Shown here one piece after another: positions 61,424 to 64,000 of a stretch of 64,000 nucleotides of DNA (position 1 is the stretch's first letter; the number at the start of each line of letters is the position of its first letter). The notes beneath the pieces were generated by a model. The model saw only the letters and a list, made by a program, of their open reading frames with translations, ran no database searches and was not told the origin of the DNA. Origin of the DNA: Amycolatopsis sp. CA-128772 (GTDB taxonomy: Bacteria; Actinomycetota; Actinomycetes; Mycobacteriales; Pseudonocardiaceae); the NCBI RefSeq assembly GCF_002904295.1, contig NZ_PPHG01000027.1, positions 169,623-233,622 on the forward strand, written 5' to 3'. The position numbers and the translations under genes were made by a program.

Positions 61424-62209
61424 ATGGCCCGGCACGAACGGCTGAGCACCCTGCTGGACATGCTGGGGCAGCGGGAAAAGATCGACGTCGAGGAGGTGGC
61501 GGCCGAGCTGGAAGTCTCCGCCGCCACGATCCGGCGCGACCTTGACCACCTCGCCGAGCAGCAGCTGCTCACCCGCACGCGCGGCGGTGCGGTCGCCAAC
61601 GACCTCGCCTACGACCTGCCGCTGCGCTACAAGACCGCGCGGCACGTTCCGGAGAAGCAGCGGATCAGCGTCGCCGCGGCCGCGTTCGCCGCGAAGGGGA
61701 TGGTCGTCGGGCTGAATGGCGGCACCACCACCGCCGGGGTGGCGCGGGCCTTGGCCATGCGGGCGGATCTCGGCGGCCGCGGCGACGCGCCGGGCCTCAC
61801 GGTGGTCACGAACGCCCTGAACATCGCGCACGAGCTCGCGGTGCGCCCGAACGTCAAGATCGTGGTGACCGGCGGCGTCGCCCGGCCGCAGTCGTTCGAG
61901 CTGAGCGGCCCGCTGGCCACGCGGGTCCTCAGTGAACTGACGATCGACCTGTTGTTCCTCGGGGTCGACGCGTTCGACCCGGAGGCGGGCGCCTTCGCCC
62001 ACCACGAAGGCGAAGCGAGCATCAACCGCCTGATGGTGGAGCGCGCCGAGCGGGTGATCGCGGTGGCGGACGGCTCGAAGCTGGGCCGCCGCGCGTTCGC
62101 CCGGATCTGCGAGACGGCCCAGGTTTCCGCCCTCGTGACCGACACCGAGACCGAGCCGGAGACCATCCGCGCCTTCGAAGCCGCCGGCGTCACCGTCCAA
62201 GCCGTCTGA
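61424..62209 (+). CDS. DeoR-family transcriptional regulator
   Basis: A 261-residue protein from ATG 61424 (AAGGAGTACCGCGG upstream). HTH: RLSTLLDMLGQREKIDVEEV, AAELEVSAATIRRDLDHLAE, LLTRTRGGAV. The DeoR sensor fold follows: KGMVVGLNGGTTTAGVARAL, VVTNALNIAHEL, VTGGVARPQSFELSGPLATR, and VIAVADGSKLGRRAFARI. The family senses phosphorylated sugars, which fits control by tagatose- or galactosamine-phosphate. It sits between the transporter operon and the GH31 gene, 114 bases after the DUF5107 gene. Confidence 0.92.
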   Translation: MARHERLSTLLDMLGQREKIDVEEVAAELEVSAATIRRDLDHLAEQQLLTRTRGGAVANDLAYDLPLRYKTARHVPEKQRISVAAAAFAAKGMVVGLNGGTTTAGVARALAMRADLGGRGDAPGLTVVTNALNIAHELAVRPNVKIVVTGGVARPQSFELSGPLATRVLSELTIDLLFLGVDAFDPEAGAFAHHEGEASINRLMVERAERVIAVADGSKLGRRAFARICETAQVSALVTDTETEPETIRAFEAAGVTVQAV

Positions 62210-62405
62210 CCCCGCCCGCACGGCATCTTCTCGCACGGCCCCGTCGAGGCCGATCGCCCTCACTCGCACCGTCACGACCTGCCCTTTCGCGGCCTCGCGA
62301 CGGAAGTAGGGCAAACGGGTCTCTGAACCGGTCAGGCCGTGACACTGCGCGAAACGTGCGCTATACAAGGCTCGTCATGCGCGTTAATGCGTGAAAGGTG
62401 TCGTA
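62210..62405. promoter_or_regulatory. Promoter region of the GH31 gene
   Basis: A 196-bp gap. Near its right end are TGCGCGAAACGTGCGC (about 62346-62361) and ATGCGCGTTAATGCGT, repeated GC-rich blocks that could be DeoR-type operator repeats. No gene is seen. Confidence 0.35.
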
Positions 62406-64000
62406 ATGAGCAGAGTTGCGCAATCACTCGGTTGCTTGGCTGCAGCGACCGTCTTGGGGGTAATGCCCGCCGCGGCCTACGCGGATCCGTCGCCACCGTC
62501 CGGCAGCCTCGGCGCACTGACCGGAATCTCCGCCGATGGGCCGGTCGTGACGCTGAAGTCGGGCAGCGCGGCCGTCCGCGTGAGCTTTCCGGCCGCCGGT
62601 GCCGTCCGCGTCTGGCTCGCTCCCGACGGGAACTTCACCGATCCGGCCGGCGACCGGATCGTGCTGCCGAAGACCACCGCCCCGGCGACGCCCCGGCTCG
62701 TCGACAAGGGCACCTACTGGGCCATCTCTACGGCCAAGGCGACGCTGCGGGCTTACAAGCACCCGCTCGAGTTCGCCCTCTACGACGGCGCCGACCGCAC
62801 GCAGCGGTGGGCCGAGTCGGCGCCGCTGTCCTGGACCGGCGCCACGACCACCCAGACCTTGACTCGCACCGCGGCCGAGCAGTTCGTCGGCGGCGGAGAG
62901 CAGAACGGCCGGTTCAGCCACCGCGACCGAACGATCAAGATCTTCGCCGACTACGACTGGGATGACGGCGGCGCGCCCAACTCGCAGCCGTTCTACGCGT
63001 CCACCGCGGGCTACGGCGTGCTGCGCAACACCTTCGCGCCCGGCAGCTATTCCTTCACCAACCCGGTCAAGACAACCCACGACGAGCGCCGCTTCGACGC
63101 CACCTACGTCGTCGGGGACGGGCTGAAGGACGTCATCTCCGGGTACACCGACCTGGTCGGAAAGCCCTTCCTGCCGCCGATCTACGGCCTGGAGACCGGC
63201 GACTCGGACTGCTACCTGCACAACGCCAACCGCGGCGAGCGGCACACCCTCGACGCGGTGGCCGTCGCCGACGGCTACACGCAGCACGGCATGCCGAACG
63301 GCTGGATGCTCGTCAACGACGGCTACGGCTGCGGCTACGAAAACCTCCAGCAGACCGGCGAAGGGCTGCGCAAGAACACCATGCAGCTCGGCCTGTGGAC
63401 CGAAAACGGCGTGCCGAACCAGGCCGAAGAGGTCAAGGCCGGCGTGCGGGTGCGTAAGCTCGACGTCGCCTGGGTCGGTCCCGGCTACCAGTTCGCCCTC
63501 GACGCCTGCGACACCGCGCACCAGGGCATCGAGGACAACAGCGACGCCCGCGGGTTCGTCTGGCAGCCGGTGAGCTGGGCCGGGGCGCAGCGCTGTGGCG
63601 TGCTGTGGAGCGGCGACCAGGCCGGCTCCTACGACTACATCAAGTGGCAGATCCCCACCTACGCGGGGGCGACGACCTCCGGCATCGCCTACAACACCGG
63701 CGACATCGACGGCATCTTCGGCGGCAGCCCGCAGACCTACGTCCGCGACCTGCAGTGGAAGACCTTCCTGCCGGCGGCGATGACGATGGACGGCTGGGCG
63801 TCCTCGGACAAGCAGCCGTGGCGCCAGGGCGAGCCTTACACCTCGATCAACCGCAAGTACCTGTTGCTCAAGGAACGGCTGCTGCCTTACACCTACAGCT
63901 ATTCCGCGCAGGCGCACCAGACCGGTGTCGGGCAGGTCCGGCCGCTCGCGCTCGAGTACCCGGACGACCCCGCCGTGTGGACCGACAAGGCGAAGTACGA
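62406..64000 (+). CDS. Secreted GH31 family glycoside hydrolase, cut by right window edge
   Basis: At least 531 residues are visible; the gene continues beyond 64000. The signal peptide runs to AYADPSP (LAAATVLGVMPAAAYA). The N-terminal beta-sandwich contains FVGGGEQNGRFSHRDRTIKI. The barrel shows IYGLETGDSDCYLHNANRGE, MPNGWMLVNDGYGCGYENLQ, LGLWTENGVPNQ, and the likely nucleophile strand RVRKLDVAWVGPG (Asp353). The missing C-terminus would complete a protein of about 700-1000 residues. GH31 members include alpha-galactosidases and alpha-GalNAcases as well as alpha-glucosidases; the neighbouring tagatose-pathway genes favour the former. Confidence 0.88.
   Translation, partial: MSRVAQSLGCLAAATVLGVMPAAAYADPSPPSGSLGALTGISADGPVVTLKSGSAAVRVSFPAAGAVRVWLAPDGNFTDPAGDRIVLPKTTAPATPRLVDKGTYWAISTAKATLRAYKHPLEFALYDGADRTQRWAESAPLSWTGATTTQTLTRTAAEQFVGGGEQNGRFSHRDRTIKIFADYDWDDGGAPNSQPFYASTAGYGVLRNTFAPGSYSFTNPVKTTHDERRFDATYVVGDGLKDVISGYTDLVGKPFLPPIYGLETGDSDCYLHNANRGERHTLDAVAVADGYTQHGMPNGWMLVNDGYGCGYENLQQTGEGLRKNTMQLGLWTENGVPNQAEEVKAGVRVRKLDVAWVGPGYQFALDACDTAHQGIEDNSDARGFVWQPVSWAGAQRCGVLWSGDQAGSYDYIKWQIPTYAGATTSGIAYNTGDIDGIFGGSPQTYVRDLQWKTFLPAAMTMDGWASSDKQPWRQGEPYTSINRKYLLLKERLLPYTYSYSAQAHQTGVGQVRPLALEYPDDPAVWTDKAKY

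Overview
The window is high-GC actinobacterial DNA, most like a filamentous Pseudonocardiaceae-type genome such as an Amycolatopsis relative (inference, no database search). Supporting signs are many GTG starts with 4-base gene overlaps, Tat and lipoprotein exports, XRE/DUF5753 + DUF397 pairs, a DUF574-type methyltransferase and large carbohydrate-utilisation loci.

Layout. 0-5.3 kb: a cut-off hypothetical gene, a decayed SpoIIM-like gene, and a compact minus-strand operon (secreted protein, Nramp-type transporter, two PRC-barrel proteins), then a relic-rich stretch. 5.4-15.8 kb: a polysaccharide-degradation locus (secreted beta-helix protein, frameshifted DUF2264 protein, Tat-exported PL8 lyase) with two paralogous regulators that join a DeoR-like HTH to a LacI-like sensor. 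15.8-23.1 kb: a sugar ABC importer fused by tight overlaps to a D-2-hydroxyacid dehydrogenase, a Gfo/Idh/MocA oxidoreductase, a DUF993 protein and a truncated epimerase; a second epimerase is divergent. 23.1-25.5 kb: nested insertion sequences (IS110 inside an IS481 transposase gene) that broke the epimerase; a truncated ECF sigma factor follows.

25.5-50 kb is an accessory island: small hypothetical genes, XRE/DUF397 and XRE/TPR regulators, a HAD hydrolase and an inositol-monophosphatase-like gene, a minus-strand operon ending in three small XRE proteins and a SAM methyltransferase, an ImuA-like gene without a visible ImuB, an unusual 6-kb gene group (40-45.7 kb), a decayed Rhs toxin with a TPR neighbour, an IS5-type relic, and a tRNA-Asn 3' fragment next to an integrase relic at about 49.6-50.0 kb. 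The 6-kb group is the most interesting part. It combines a ClpP/SDH-like serine peptidase, a MazG-like protein, a free-standing acyl carrier protein, an XRE + ImmA/IrrE pair, a thymidylate-synthase-like protein and a protein resembling the helical domain of 5-hydroxymethyl-dU DNA kinase / aGPT pyrophosphorylases. I read it as a candidate nucleotide or DNA pyrimidine-modification system under protease-controlled regulation.

50.4-64 kb: a second sugar locus: GH27 enzyme, class II aldolase, PfkB kinase and SIS/AgaS-like protein on the minus strand; divergent from them, an ABC importer with its own ATPase, a DUF5107-TPR protein, a DeoR regulator and a GH31 enzyme cut by the right edge. Together these fit uptake of an alpha-galactoside or GalNAc-containing sugar and its breakdown through tagatose phosphates.

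Several genes have single-base indels at homopolymers (DUF2264, epimerase, SDH-like). These may be real decay or assembly errors.
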